A stretch of 64,000 nucleotides of DNA from Hoeflea sp. YIM 152468 (GCF_029210485.1 NZ_JARGET010000038.1:1-64000), one strand, 5' to 3'. Positions 17,966 to 27,710 are shown, numbered from the stretch's first letter. Program-made: numbers and translations. Notes: generated by a model from the letters alone, not told the origin.

Positions 17966-18492
17966 TCAAACTCCTGGTCACCGGTGTCTGGATCTGCGGC
18001 GTGGCCCTGGCGTCGGTTTATTTCTCCGCCCAGATGACCAGCAAGGACGTCGATATGGAGCCGGCTCCGGCGATGTTCGGTGGTCTGGAAACCGTGCGTG
18101 GCGAAGTCAACTCGATTCCGGTGATCAGCAGTGGCGCGGTTCAGGGCTATTTCCTTACCCGGTTGTCCTACACGGTCGACCCGCTGAAGACAGCGACATT
18201 GACCGTTCCGGTGGACGACCTCATCACCGACGCGCTTTACACGGCGTTGGTCGGCGAACCGGTTATCGGTTTTCCCGACATCGTCAGCTTCGATCTCGAC
18301 GCCTTCAAGGCGCTGGTTCTCGAATCGCTCAACGCGCGGGTCGGCGAGACCCTGTTTCACGATGTCATCGTCGAACAGATCGATTTCTTGTCCAAGGAAG
18401 ACATCAGATCCAATGTCCAGCAAGGCCGTTCGTTGAAGCATCATGCCACGGTCGATGCCGCATCGGATGAACCCGCCGCGCTGGCAGAGTGA
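17962..18492 (+). CDS. single-span periplasmic protein of the flagellar operon, FliL-like
   Basis: A 176-residue protein with one N-terminal membrane helix (LLVTGVWICGVALASVYFSA, residues 4-23) and a periplasmic domain. The fold pattern is a beta strand (GYFLTRLSYTVDPLKTATL), a short helical section, then FKALVLESLNARVGETLFHD running into IVEQIDFL. This recalls the periplasmic domain of FliL, in which a helix of the type 'LREELLEALN' leads to a terminal strand. FliL stiffens stators and aids motor torque. A separate fliL normally sits elsewhere in rhizobial clusters, so this would be a second, divergent copy or a functional analogue. It is the last gene of the operon and converges with a glycosyltransferase. 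Confidence 0.45.
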   Translation: MIKLLVTGVWICGVALASVYFSAQMTSKDVDMEPAPAMFGGLETVRGEVNSIPVISSGAVQGYFLTRLSYTVDPLKTATLTVPVDDLITDALYTALVGEPVIGFPDIVSFDLDAFKALVLESLNARVGETLFHDVIVEQIDFLSKEDIRSNVQQGRSLKHHATVDAASDEPAALAE

Positions 18493-18543
18493 AATCCGGC
18501 GCCGGCGCAATCTGCGGCGCGCGCACCGGCCGCGAACGGCGTG

Positions 18544-19533
18544 TCAATTGCTTTCGGGATTGCGGTACTGTTCGTTGACCATGCCGAATTCTTCCATCAA
18601 GCGGCCAACCGCCACCTGGATGTGATAGAGGCCGATCACTGCCGAGCCGGTCCGAAGGCCGAGCCCGAGACCCCGCAAAGGTGACGCCGCCAGCAGGGCC
18701 AGAGATTTGGCCAGGGTGCGAACCCGCCCCGGCATTCCGGGCCATTGCCGTTTTTCCAGGATCGCCGAGATCGCACCGTTGCGGAGCGAGCGCGCGTTGA
18801 GCCACGAAAATTCCGCCCGGCGCGAGGGCAGCGTTTCCATCACCGCGGCTTCCGCGCTCCAGCCAAATTCGAATCCTCGCGCCCTGGCCCGGCGGTAAAA
18901 GTCGCTGTCACCGCCGCCGATGAAATTGAACGCCGGGTCGAGATAGGGCTTTGGCATCATATCCAGCACCGCCCGGGAGATCAGCACATTTCCGGAGGAG
19001 TACAGGATCGGCACCAGGCCGGTGCTGTGATAATGCGGAGTGAAGACCGGATGCCGGCGCCAGCCGTCGAGAGCCTTGTCGGTGAACACGGGAATCTGCG
19101 GTCCGCCAACCAGATCCGCCCCGGTTTCTCGGCCGGTTTCCATCAGCCCCGACAGCCAGCCCGGCCCGGCGATTTCATCATCATCGATCACTGCGATATG
19201 AGTCAATCTGGGAAATTCTGCCAAGGCGGTCTCCCAGCCGGCATTGTAGGCATGGCAATTGCCGCGCCGGTGCGCGACGATGGCAATGCCTTTGAGCTGC
19301 GAACCCTCAAGCCAGTCGGCGGCAGCACGCGCGCCCTCAAGTCCCTCGGCGTCATTGTCCATGATCACCACGGCAACCTCGCTTCCCATTCCCTGTGCCT
19401 GCAGCGAATCCAGGGTCGTCATCAGGTGTTCCGGTCGCCGGAACGTCGGCACGGTGATGACGACACGGATGTGGTCCGGTGTGAGGTTTGAAGAACGCGC
19501 GAACTCGGAAACAAATGGCACATCAGGCGTCAT
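18544..19533 (-). CDS. family 2 glycosyltransferase
   Basis: A 329-residue GT-A fold enzyme, probably cytoplasmic, adding a sugar to a polysaccharide or lipid-linked precursor. The N terminus shows the nucleotide-sugar binding strand (RVVITVPTFRRPEHLMTTLD then SLQAQG) and VVIMDNDAEG. The metal-binding DXD-type motif is HIAVIDDDEIAGPGW, and the acceptor region has FIGGGDSDFYRRARARGF (ED/GD-type catalytic acid). The start is uncertain: ATG 19533 gives MTPDVPF; ATG 19560 is also possible. The longer open frame runs into the divergent gene and is unlikely. It is convergent with the flagellar operon. Confidence 0.88.
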   Translation of the reverse strand: MTPDVPFVSEFARSSNLTPDHIRVVITVPTFRRPEHLMTTLDSLQAQGMGSEVAVVIMDNDAEGLEGARAAADWLEGSQLKGIAIVAHRRGNCHAYNAGWETALAEFPRLTHIAVIDDDEIAGPGWLSGLMETGRETGADLVGGPQIPVFTDKALDGWRRHPVFTPHYHSTGLVPILYSSGNVLISRAVLDMMPKPYLDPAFNFIGGGDSDFYRRARARGFEFGWSAEAAVMETLPSRRAEFSWLNARSLRNGAISAILEKRQWPGMPGRVRTLAKSLALLAASPLRGLGLGLRTGSAVIGLYHIQVAVGRLMEEFGMVNEQYRNPESN

Positions 19534-19677
19534 GGCAGGGACCCGGTTGATCGAGAACATCCAATCACAGGATCCTGAAGAATTGCTGAAACTCCGGTGC
19601 GGTATTTGAACCATGCGTTTAACCCGGCTTTCAAGCCGATCGGCTAGGCTCCGGCGTGATATCTGAATGGAATCGGC

Positions 19678-20847
19678 ATGCATCTGGTCTTTGTTTCATC
19701 GCTCGTCCCTGTGGCTGCACCCGCCTCTGGCTATGACATTGCCAACCGGGTGATCGTCGATGCGATCAGGTTGCTTGGCCACAAGGTTTCGGTGATCGGC
19801 TTCCTGCAACCCGGCCACGCGCCTGCTGCGCCGGAGCAGACACGGCTTCTGGGACGGCTGGAAGTCACCAATGCGCGGGTCGGCAAGATGCAGCAGGCGC
19901 TGTGGCTCAAGGAATCGTTCGTCCGCGGCGAGCCGGTGTCTGTGGCCAAGATGCACGCGGCAACGCCGCAGGACGTTCGAACCGCCCTGGATGCGCTCGG
20001 GCCGATCGATGCACTGGTGCTCAACTCCGTGCAACTGCCCGGCGCCTTTCTGGAGGTGTTTTCCGCCTGGCCTGCGGTTTTCGTTGCCCACAATGTCGAA
20101 TCCCGCAGCGCCGCAGACAATGCTTCCAATGCGGCGAGCGGCCTGACCCGGTTTCTGTTCGGCCGCGATTCGCGGTTGCTTGCGGAGCTCGAATCGCAGC
20201 TTTGCGCCGCCGCCCGGCACGTCTTTACCCTCGCCGATGCCGATCGTGCAGCGCTTGGTGTCGCCGCCGATGATCGCTCGACGGTCCTGCCTCTGGTCAC
20301 CGCAGTGGCGCCGCCTCAGGCGCCTTCCACGCGCGCGCCGCTCTATGATGCCGGCATGATCGGATCCTGGACCTGGGCTGCCAACCGTTCCGGGCTCGAC
20401 TGGTTTCTCGACGAAATCACACCGCGCCTGCCATCCGGATTCCAGCTGGCAATTGCCGGTGACATCGGCGGGGACAGGCCCAGGGCCCCGGACAATGTCA
20501 GATTTCTCGGCCGGGTTCCCGAAGCCCGTGACTTTGTTCGCTCCTGCCGCGTCATTCCGCTGATTTCGCGCACCGGCACCGGTGTCCAGCTCAAGACCAT
20601 CGAGACCTTCGAGATGGGGCTTCCTTGCGTGGCCACGCAGAGTGCGCTGCGCGGCATCTCCACTGTGCCGGAGAACTGCGTGAGCAGCGATGATGCGGAC
20701 GCATTTGCTGCAGCGCTCACGTCGATGATCGAGCGCTCGCGCAGCGGCGAGAGGCTGGATTGCGACGGCAGGATGTTTCACGCGGCCCAGCTCGACCGCC
20801 TTGTCAGTGCTCTTTCGCGTGGCCTCGAGCACTGCCGGAATGGTTAA
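19678..20847 (+). CDS. GT4-type (GT-B fold) glycosyltransferase
   Basis: A 389-residue enzyme of the two-Rossmann-domain type. The N-terminal domain has MHLVFVSSLVPVAAPASGYD and a VFVAHNVESRSA segment (the His/Asn acceptor loop of many GT4 enzymes). The C-terminal donor domain has MIGSWTWAANRSGLDWFL, LGRVPEARDFVRSCRVIPL and a GTGVQLKTIETFEMGLPCVA motif carrying the Glu residues that bind the nucleotide sugar. It is divergent from the GT2 gene and heads a plus-strand set with the WecG-like and DUF6492 genes, so a role in one exopolysaccharide pathway is likely. Donor and acceptor are unknown. Confidence 0.88.
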   Translation: MHLVFVSSLVPVAAPASGYDIANRVIVDAIRLLGHKVSVIGFLQPGHAPAAPEQTRLLGRLEVTNARVGKMQQALWLKESFVRGEPVSVAKMHAATPQDVRTALDALGPIDALVLNSVQLPGAFLEVFSAWPAVFVAHNVESRSAADNASNAASGLTRFLFGRDSRLLAELESQLCAAARHVFTLADADRAALGVAADDRSTVLPLVTAVAPPQAPSTRAPLYDAGMIGSWTWAANRSGLDWFLDEITPRLPSGFQLAIAGDIGGDRPRAPDNVRFLGRVPEARDFVRSCRVIPLISRTGTGVQLKTIETFEMGLPCVATQSALRGISTVPENCVSSDDADAFAAALTSMIERSRSGERLDCDGRMFHAAQLDRLVSALSRGLEHCRNG

Positions 20848-20977
20848 TCAAGGGTGAACTTGCCCCTTAACTGCAATTCCGAAATCAATGAGCCAGACTG
20901 TTAAGAAAATGCTAACACCATGTCCGACGGGGCAACCGCCGTGGAAATCCCCTTTGAACAGAGTGTCCGGAGTTGTC

Positions 20978-21757
20978 ATGCCAGCATCGAGTAAGGGTCA
21001 GCATCGGGATATTATGGGCATTCGGGTTGCGGCACTCGGCTGGTGCCAGGCCCTTGACAAGCTGAAAGCCGCACTGGTCGGGGATGGTCCGCAGCGCATT
21101 TTCAATTTTCTCAACGCCAACAATGCCAACCTCGCCATGCGCAACCCGATCTACCGGCAGGGGTTGAGCAAATGCGAAGTGCTGCCAGACGGATTTGGCG
21201 TCGACATTGCATCACGCGCGCTGCATGGCACTGCCTTTCCGGCCAACCTCAATGGCACCGACTTCATCCCGGCGCTTCTGGTGCATATGGAACGCCCGCT
21301 GAAGGTCGCGCTGATCGGCGGCCGGCCGGCGGTGCTTGACGCGGCGCTGGCCAATTTCACAGCCGCCACGCCCTGGCACGAGTTTATTGCCGTGTCGGAT
21401 GGGTTCTTCGATAAGACCGATTCCGCCAGGGTGCTGCAGGATCTGTCCGCTATCAATCCTGACATCACCCTGGTCGGGATGGGCAGTCCGTCTCAGGAAA
21501 TCTGGATCGACGCCAACATCAGGCCGGGCCACGGCCGCGTCGTCTTTGGCGTCGGCGCCCTGTTTGATTTTGTCTCCGGCGCGGTGCCAAGGGCGCCGCA
21601 GACAATACGCAATCTTCGGCTTGAATGGCTCTGGCGGCTTTTTCACGAACCGTCCCGGCTGTGGCGTCGCTACATTCTCGGCAATCCGGTTTTCCTCTTC
21701 CACGTCTTGCGCTACAAGATTTTGGGTGCGGGCGGGCGATCCGGGGTTCCGGCCTGA
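20978..21757 (+). CDS. WecG/TagA/CpsF family glycosyltransferase
   Basis: A 259-residue GT26 enzyme, which typically adds ManNAc(A) or another sugar to a lipid-linked first sugar. Family motifs are present in order: NFLNANNANLAMRNP, VLPDGFGVDIASRAL, FPANLNGTDFIPAL, RPLKVALIGGRPAVL, and VGMGSPSQEIWIDANI with the catalytic-site GxPxQE. The C-terminal RAPQTIRNLRLEWLWRLFHE is the hydrophobic membrane-association helix of the family. ATG 20978 follows CCGGAG. An upstream in-frame start at 20888 lacks support. Confidence 0.93.
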   Translation: MPASSKGQHRDIMGIRVAALGWCQALDKLKAALVGDGPQRIFNFLNANNANLAMRNPIYRQGLSKCEVLPDGFGVDIASRALHGTAFPANLNGTDFIPALLVHMERPLKVALIGGRPAVLDAALANFTAATPWHEFIAVSDGFFDKTDSARVLQDLSAINPDITLVGMGSPSQEIWIDANIRPGHGRVVFGVGALFDFVSGAVPRAPQTIRNLRLEWLWRLFHEPSRLWRRYILGNPVFLFHVLRYKILGAGGRSGVPA

Positions 21758-21800
21758 GCGCCAATCAGCTGCACGCTTTCAGGAGCCGACCGGTATCGCC

Positions 21801-22679
21801 ATGAAGACAGCCGTTATCACTGCGTCCTGGTCCAATGATTTGGAACGCTGCACCTTGATGTGTGAGAGCCTCGACCGCTTTCTGGCGGGTGACTGGCATC
21901 ACTATCTTCTGGTCGAGCCGCGCGATGTCACAGCCTTCAAGCCGCTTGAGGGACCGCGCCGCAGTGTTGTCAGCGAGGCTGATCTGTTTCCCCGCTGGCT
22001 TCGGTCCTTCCCTGACCCGTCAAATCTTGGGCGCCGCCGTGTCTGGCTCAGCCCGTTTTCGCTCCCCTTGCGCGGTTGGCATGCCCAGCAGATTCGCCGC
22101 ATGGCGCTGGTCCGCCACATCGACGCCGACATGCTCTTGTCGGTGGATTCCGACGTCGTCATGGTGCGGCGCTATGATCCGGCCGCCATGTGGGCAAACG
22201 GCACCATGCGGATGTTCCGCATTGATGGCGGCATCAGCGGTGCCATGACCGAGCACCGGCAATGGCTTGCCCATGCCGGTGATCTGCTCGGTCTGCCTGC
22301 AACCATCACCCCGGCCCATGATTACATCAACACCTTCATTGGCTGGCGCGCCGATACCACCCGCGCGCTGCTCGATCATATCGAAAAGGTGACGGGCCGG
22401 AGCTGGGTCCGGGCGCTGATTTCATCACGCGCAATATCGGAATGCACCATCTATGGCCGCTTTGCCGACGAGGTTCTGGGCGGCCAGGGCCACGCGCCAA
22501 CCGCCATGTCGCTGTGTCACATGCTCTGGTTCCGCGAGACCTATCCCGAAACACTGGAAGGGCTCGAAAGCTTTATGAATGAACTGCGCCCCGATCAGGT
22601 CGCCGTCGGCGTGCAATCCTTCGTCAACCAGCCGGTCAGCGAGATCCGCCGTCTGGCATTCTCGGTGACGCCGGAGTAG
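21801..22679 (+). CDS. DUF6492 family, glycosyltransferase-like protein
   Basis: A 292-residue protein of a family common in rhizobial polysaccharide clusters. It starts with a GT-A-like strand (MKTAVITASWSNDLERCTLM) and carries a DXD-like motif at about residue 115 (DADMLLSVDSDVVMVRRYDP), where a nucleotide sugar and metal would bind. No characterised member is known to me, so it is only called glycosyltransferase-like. It lies 43 bp after the WecG-like gene on the same strand and converges with the flippase, so it probably closes that operon. Confidence 0.72.
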   Translation: MKTAVITASWSNDLERCTLMCESLDRFLAGDWHHYLLVEPRDVTAFKPLEGPRRSVVSEADLFPRWLRSFPDPSNLGRRRVWLSPFSLPLRGWHAQQIRRMALVRHIDADMLLSVDSDVVMVRRYDPAAMWANGTMRMFRIDGGISGAMTEHRQWLAHAGDLLGLPATITPAHDYINTFIGWRADTTRALLDHIEKVTGRSWVRALISSRAISECTIYGRFADEVLGGQGHAPTAMSLCHMLWFRETYPETLEGLESFMNELRPDQVAVGVQSFVNQPVSEIRRLAFSVTPE

Positions 22680-22683
22680 CAGC

Positions 22684-23949
22684 TCAGATCGGCCGCTTCT
22701 TGATCGAGCGCAGCGCGCGATAGGTCAGCAGCGCCGATTGCAGATAGAGCACCAGGAACGCCGCGTTCAACAGCTCGACCCAGACTGTCACATCCAGCTT
22801 GAACCCCAGAATATAGGCCAGCAACAGCGCCTTCATCACGCCCAGCGAGGCCAGAACCAGCATGCGGATCACCGTCCGGCCGGTGGCGTAGAGCAATTCC
22901 GATTGATACTCGATCAGATTGCGGAAAGCCGGCACCAGCGCCACAAGGATCAGCAGTGGCGCCGCCACGGCAACATTCCTGCCCAGCGCGTTGGGGAACA
23001 ACCACAGAAATCCGGCCATGCCCAACAGACCCGCGGTCGAGACCGCCGCCACTGCGCCTTCCAGCAGGATGCGGGTCTTGAGATCGTCCAGCATTTTTGA
23101 AGTGCGCATCAACCGCTGCGTCAGAACCGTCAGGAAGGCGCGAACCGGCAGAGCGGTCAGATCGACCAGACGCATGATGATGGCGTAGATGCCGGCCGTT
23201 TCCGGACCGCCCAGCGACAGCACCAGCACCTTGTCGAGTTCGGATTGCACGTAAAACAGCATCTCGGCGCCGGCCACCGAAATGGCGTCGACCCACCTGT
23301 TCAAATAGAGCACCAGTTTCCAGCGCAGCCTGACCCGCGGGTAGAACAGCACCACCGCGATCACCGCAGCGGTGCTGTTTGCCGCGAGGTAATACCAGCC
23401 CCAGGTGGCCAGCGATCCGTCGGCCAGCCAGGCAAACACCACCGCGGCAATGGTCTTCAGCACAGTTGCAATGACCACCAGCAGCGAGCCGGCGCCAAAG
23501 CGGTTGATGCCGTAGCTGACGATGACCACGATCTCCATGATCCGCCAGCACAAGACCTCGGCCACGATGATCTTGGCGAAGGTTGCCGGAAGCATCTGAT
23601 CGGCAAATACAACGGAATGGGTCAGCCACGCAGCAAGCGCAATGATGGGAGCCGACAGGGCCGCCCCGCCAAGAAAGCCGGCGGTGTAGACCCCAAGCAA
23701 GCGGGTCTTGACCGTGGCGATCCGGTAGAGCGGAGAGACAAAGCCGAAGGCCAGCATCCGTGACAGCATGATACCGCAGGCCGACGCGGTGGCAAACAGG
23801 CCGAAGTCGCTGATCGACAAGGTGTTGGCAATGGCGATGAAGTAGACAAGCGAAATCACCAGCCGGCCAGCCGATCCCCCCACCAGCGAGAGATAGGCCC
23901 GGATCAGTGCGCTGTTGGCGCGTGCGAAATCTCTCAGGCGAACAATCAT
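22684..23949 (-). CDS. Wzx-like polysaccharide flippase
   Basis: A 421-residue integral membrane protein with 11-12 predicted transmembrane helices spread over its full length and few charged loops. The pattern belongs to the MOP/PST superfamily, including the N-terminal segment (GGSAGRLVISLVYFIAIANT then LSISDFGLFATASA, the 'G-F/G-L-F' start of Wzx proteins) and SELDKVLVLSLGGPETAGIY in helix 7. Such proteins move lipid-linked oligosaccharide units across the inner membrane. It is divergent from the ExoP-like gene and convergent with the DUF6492 gene, consistent with a Wzx/Wzy-type pathway. No Wzy polymerase is seen in the window. Confidence 0.88.
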   Translation of the reverse strand: MIVRLRDFARANSALIRAYLSLVGGSAGRLVISLVYFIAIANTLSISDFGLFATASACGIMLSRMLAFGFVSPLYRIATVKTRLLGVYTAGFLGGAALSAPIIALAAWLTHSVVFADQMLPATFAKIIVAEVLCWRIMEIVVIVSYGINRFGAGSLLVVIATVLKTIAAVVFAWLADGSLATWGWYYLAANSTAAVIAVVLFYPRVRLRWKLVLYLNRWVDAISVAGAEMLFYVQSELDKVLVLSLGGPETAGIYAIIMRLVDLTALPVRAFLTVLTQRLMRTSKMLDDLKTRILLEGAVAAVSTAGLLGMAGFLWLFPNALGRNVAVAAPLLILVALVPAFRNLIEYQSELLYATGRTVIRMLVLASLGVMKALLLAYILGFKLDVTVWVELLNAAFLVLYLQSALLTYRALRSIKKRPI

Positions 23950-24219
23950 TCCATACCGTCAGGCAGCGCGGGCGCGAGTGCCGCATCCGCCGTTTCTTGA
24001 CGCAAACTATACGCATGATTTGTTAATTTGGCGTTTGAACCGGGGGGATCGGCAGCGGAAGTTAACGATTCATGAAATTGCAGTGAAGTCATCTTTATTG
24101 AAGAATAACCGGCAATTTCGGGTCTCAGTGCCGGAAATTAACCTTTTGTTACCCATGAATTTATAGCTTGTCTTAACGAAGTTGAGACTCTTGCCGAATT
24201 GGGGCGGCGAAAGCCGGAT
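23950..24219. promoter_or_regulatory. divergent control region between flippase and ExoP-like gene
   Basis: A 270-bp AT-rich stretch between two divergently transcribed polysaccharide genes must hold promoters for both. It contains repeated TTAACGATT/TTAACCTTTTG words and runs of A and T around 24,060-24,180. No clear palindrome or sigma box could be fixed by eye. Confidence 0.5.
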
Positions 24220-27200
24220 ATGAGCGATTTCATCGACCATCAAAACCGCCGGAGCCGTCGTGGTTCTCTGCTTGACCATGCCGCCGATCCGCTCGCGGCT
24301 CCCGGTCCGGTCGCTGGCACCGCCAGGCCCGCGGGCAAAGCCGTCGCCCGTCCGTCGCCGTCCTTGTTGTCGGTACGCGACCGCACCGCGCGCCTGTCAA
24401 CCGCGCGGCCTGCCGACCCCGCCGCGCCGGAACCCGGGTCGCGTGCCACCGCCGCAGCTGCAGCACCCGCCGGCCCCTCTTCACCTGCAAGGGCAAAGCC
24501 GTCCCGTTTAAGTCGCGAAAAGTTCGGCGACCGAATTGCGCAGCTGTTTGACACAATCACACCCGAGCCCCGGCAGTCAGGCGCGCCGGCAGCGCCGGAT
24601 GCCGCAACGCCCGACCACGCTGCAACTTCACGGCGCGAGACCGTCGAGCCGGACGGCACGCGGCCAGCGGCCAGTTGGCGGGACCGGGTGGCCCCGCCGG
24701 TGCCGCCTTACATTCCCCGCAGCCGGGATGATCATGATCATTGGCATGCCGGGTCTCATGGGGGCGGTTTTGACCCAGGCTCGCGCCCGCTTCTCGATGC
24801 ATCCATCCTGATTTCGGCTGTGTGGAGGTTCCGCTACCTGATCGGCGCGGCGACGGTGGCCGGAGCGGTGCTCGGTGTGGTGATGGCGCTGGCAACCCCG
24901 CACAGATATTATGCCGAAAGCCGCCTGTTTGTTGATCCGCGCGAAATCCGGGTCACCGAGGATGATGTTCGCAATCAGCAGCTGTCCACAGAGGCCGTGC
25001 TGGCCATCACGGACAGCCAGTTGCAGATCCTGTCGTCCACCAGCGTGCTGGAAAAGGTCGTCGCCGATCTCGGGCTTGATCGCGATCCTGAATTCAACGG
25101 ATCGCTCTCCCGTGGCGGGATCCGCGCCGGATGGCAGCAGATCAAGCAGATCTTCACGGGCGAGGGCGGGCCATCGGAGGAGGAGCAGAAGGCCCTCAAC
25201 CACCTGCGTGATGCGGTATCGGTTGCCCGCGATGCAAAGACCTTTGTGATCATCGTCGGTGTCGACACGCTGGACCCGGACAAATCGGCACTGATCGCCA
25301 ATCAGATTGTCGAAACCTATCTCGATTCCGAAGGTCAGGCCCAGTCCAACCTGCTGGAGCGGACGTCGGAATCGATAGATACGCGGATCAATTCGCTGCG
25401 CACAGATCTCGATCTGGCCGAGCGCGAGGTCGAACGCTACAAGGCCGAAAACGGTCTCGTCGGCGTCGGCGGACAATTCATCGATGACAAGGTGATCCTG
25501 GCGTTGAGCGAACAGCTCGCCAATGCCAGAGCCATGAAGATCGGCATCCGGGTCAAGGCGGACAATCTCGCCAGGGTCAACATCGATGAGGTCCTGTCCG
25601 GCGCTTTTCCTGAAGAGCTGTTGTCGTCAAATCTCACCGAGTTGCGCAAGCAGTACACCCAGACCAAATCGAGCGCGGAATCTCTGGCAACCCAGCTCGG
25701 CCCGCGCCACCCGCAATATATCGCCGCGCTGTCATCGCTTGAGACGATCAAGCGGGAAATCAGCGCCGAGTTGCGCCGCATCGTTGCCAGTTCCCAGACC
25801 GAACTGCAGCGCGCGGTCCAGACGGAACAGGAACTGGCGAGTCAGATGGCGGTGGCCAAGAGCCGGGCCATGGACCAGTCGGTGGAGTTGGTTACCTTGC
25901 GCGAACTCGAGCGCAAGGCCGCTGCCACCCGTGGAATCTATGAGGCGTTTCTCACCCGGTCCCGGGAAACCAGCGAACGCTCCAATCTGTCGACGCGCAA
26001 TGTCCGGGTCATTTCGCCGGCCGAGGCGCCGCTGCGGCCGATGGGACCATCGCGCAAATTCATTGCTGCGGGCGGGATGGTTGCCGGCTTTCTCTCCGGG
26101 GTCGGTTTGGCCTTGCTGGCCGGTGCCGTCGAGAGCTTCACCGCCTACAATGGCGGTGCGCCCCAGGCCCGGTTTCAGACCCCGCCCTATGGCGGCTATC
26201 CCGGACCTCAAGGTCCGGCACCGCACACGCCGCCCGGCGGTTCCGGTCCTCGCGGCTGGAGGGGCCGCGACGAAGAGTCAACTGGCCTCGATGCGGCTGC
26301 AGACGAAGCCACCGCAGCGGCTTCTTACGGTGCCCGTGCCACGGCCACAGCCGGTGGCTTCCAATCCCGACCGGCTCACATCCAGCCGGATCGCGCCCGG
26401 CAGGAGGCCGTGGAAGCTGCCCCACCGTCGCGTGAGGCAACGACGCGGCAGACCGGGCCACGGCACGAGCCAACCCAACAGCCGACGGACCCGGCAGACC
26501 ATGAGCGTCCGCACGGGCTTGCAACCCCTCGCGTGTTCGCGCCCGAACAGGTCGGCGCCCCGCAACCGGCTCCGCCCAAGCCGTCAGCGGCACCCGCTGG
26601 CGATCTGGCCGTTTCGTTTGCCCAGACCTTTGATCCTTCACCGCGGCAACACCAGGCGTCTGAGCCACCCGCATCCCGCCATCCGGAGTGCGGCTGCAGG
26701 ACGTCTGCTGGTGCCAGGGCCGGCCAGGCTGACCCCGCCGACGCCGGTCAGTCTCGGCCGGACGTCTTGTTCGGCCGTGCCTCTGCCGCTCGGGCGCCCG
26801 GCCTGTCTGCCGCCACCCGATCTCCCGAGACGCAAGCCTTCGCGCCTGTCCGCGCGCCGTCGGAGCTGCCGCATCCGCCGGCTCAGCCGCACCACTTCGC
26901 AGCCGCCCCCCAGATGCAGCCGCTCTGGTCGGCCATTCCGGCCCAGCCGCAATATCCTCACCCCGCCCAACCGCAGCCGCAGGCACACTCTCCGGGTCCG
27001 CCACAGGTCCCTGCCCAGCCCGCATCCTGGCCTGATCCGCGCCACCAGCAGCCGGCCTATCCGTTCGCTGGCTATCAGCAGCCTGATCCCTATGCTGCGA
27101 TGCCGCAGCAAGGTGCGCCTGCCGGCTATGCTGCAGCGCCGGTTGCCATGGCCCAGGCCTATCCGATGCCGGACCCGAGGATGACCCCGCTTCAAGCCCA

Positions 27201-27570
27201 GCCGCATTTCCATCCGCAGACTGATCCGGTTGCGTGGTCCTGTCCGGTGCAGCCCTCTGCCGTCGCGCCGCAATTGCAGGCGGCCCAGTCTTCCGTGCCG
27301 GTGCAGCCGATGCAGTTTGTGCAGCCGCCGCCGACCCCGATCCCGGCATGGCAGCAGCCAGCGCCGCCTGCGGCCATTCATCCAGCGGCCCTGCAGGCAC
27401 ACGCCGCCACAGCCTTTCAGCAGCCCGCAGCGCAGGCGGCTGCACCGCTTGCGCAACCATCACCGCCGGTCCGTCCGGCGAATGATGCCGCCGTGGAGCG
27501 GATCCGGCGGGATATGGATGGCTTGCGCGCGCGCATCAGTGGCTATGGCACGCAGCGCCGTCGCGCCTGA
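24220..27570 (+). CDS. ExoP-like Wzz/GNVR polysaccharide chain-length protein without kinase domain
   Basis: A 1116-residue inner-membrane protein. Residues 1-190 are Pro/Ala-rich. A first transmembrane helix (~207-227, YLIGAATVAGAVLGVVMALA) opens the Wzz domain (ATPHRYYAESRLFVDPREIR). A long periplasmic coiled-coil section follows (~370-570), then the GNVR/tail motif (LERKAAATRGIYEAFLTRSR, and RPMGPSRKFIAAGG) before the second membrane helix (~605-635). Polysaccharide co-polymerases of this type normally end in a cytoplasmic BY-kinase domain with Walker A and a tyrosine cluster. Here there is no GxxxxGKS motif. Instead ~470 residues rich in Pro, Gln and Ala run to the end, closing with a short helix (AVERIRRDMDGLRARISGYG). 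ATG 24220 was preferred to a TTG at 24199. Confidence 0.85.
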   Translation: MSDFIDHQNRRSRRGSLLDHAADPLAAPGPVAGTARPAGKAVARPSPSLLSVRDRTARLSTARPADPAAPEPGSRATAAAAAPAGPSSPARAKPSRLSREKFGDRIAQLFDTITPEPRQSGAPAAPDAATPDHAATSRRETVEPDGTRPAASWRDRVAPPVPPYIPRSRDDHDHWHAGSHGGGFDPGSRPLLDASILISAVWRFRYLIGAATVAGAVLGVVMALATPHRYYAESRLFVDPREIRVTEDDVRNQQLSTEAVLAITDSQLQILSSTSVLEKVVADLGLDRDPEFNGSLSRGGIRAGWQQIKQIFTGEGGPSEEEQKALNHLRDAVSVARDAKTFVIIVGVDTLDPDKSALIANQIVETYLDSEGQAQSNLLERTSESIDTRINSLRTDLDLAEREVERYKAENGLVGVGGQFIDDKVILALSEQLANARAMKIGIRVKADNLARVNIDEVLSGAFPEELLSSNLTELRKQYTQTKSSAESLATQLGPRHPQYIAALSSLETIKREISAELRRIVASSQTELQRAVQTEQELASQMAVAKSRAMDQSVELVTLRELERKAAATRGIYEAFLTRSRETSERSNLSTRNVRVISPAEAPLRPMGPSRKFIAAGGMVAGFLSGVGLALLAGAVESFTAYNGGAPQARFQTPPYGGYPGPQGPAPHTPPGGSGPRGWRGRDEESTGLDAAADEATAAASYGARATATAGGFQSRPAHIQPDRARQEAVEAAPPSREATTRQTGPRHEPTQQPTDPADHERPHGLATPRVFAPEQVGAPQPAPPKPSAAPAGDLAVSFAQTFDPSPRQHQASEPPASRHPECGCRTSAGARAGQADPADAGQSRPDVLFGRASAARAPGLSAATRSPETQAFAPVRAPSELPHPPAQPHHFAAAPQMQPLWSAIPAQPQYPHPAQPQPQAHSPGPPQVPAQPASWPDPRHQQPAYPFAGYQQPDPYAAMPQQGAPAGYAAAPVAMAQAYPMPDPRMTPLQAQPHFHPQTDPVAWSCPVQPSAVAPQLQAAQSSVPVQPMQFVQPPPTPIPAWQQPAPPAAIHPAALQAHAATAFQQPAAQAAAPLAQPSPPVRPANDAAVERIRRDMDGLRARISGYGTQRRRA

Positions 27571-27710
27571 TCCGCCATCCCCGGATTTTTTGACACAGGA
27601 AGACGCAAAAAGGCTATCAGCCCTTGTGGTTGGTTTCGTAGTGTCCGGCTGCGCGCTGGAATTTGACCGGCTACCGGCAAGGCAAGGCGACAGAGCGAAG
27701 AGGAATGACT

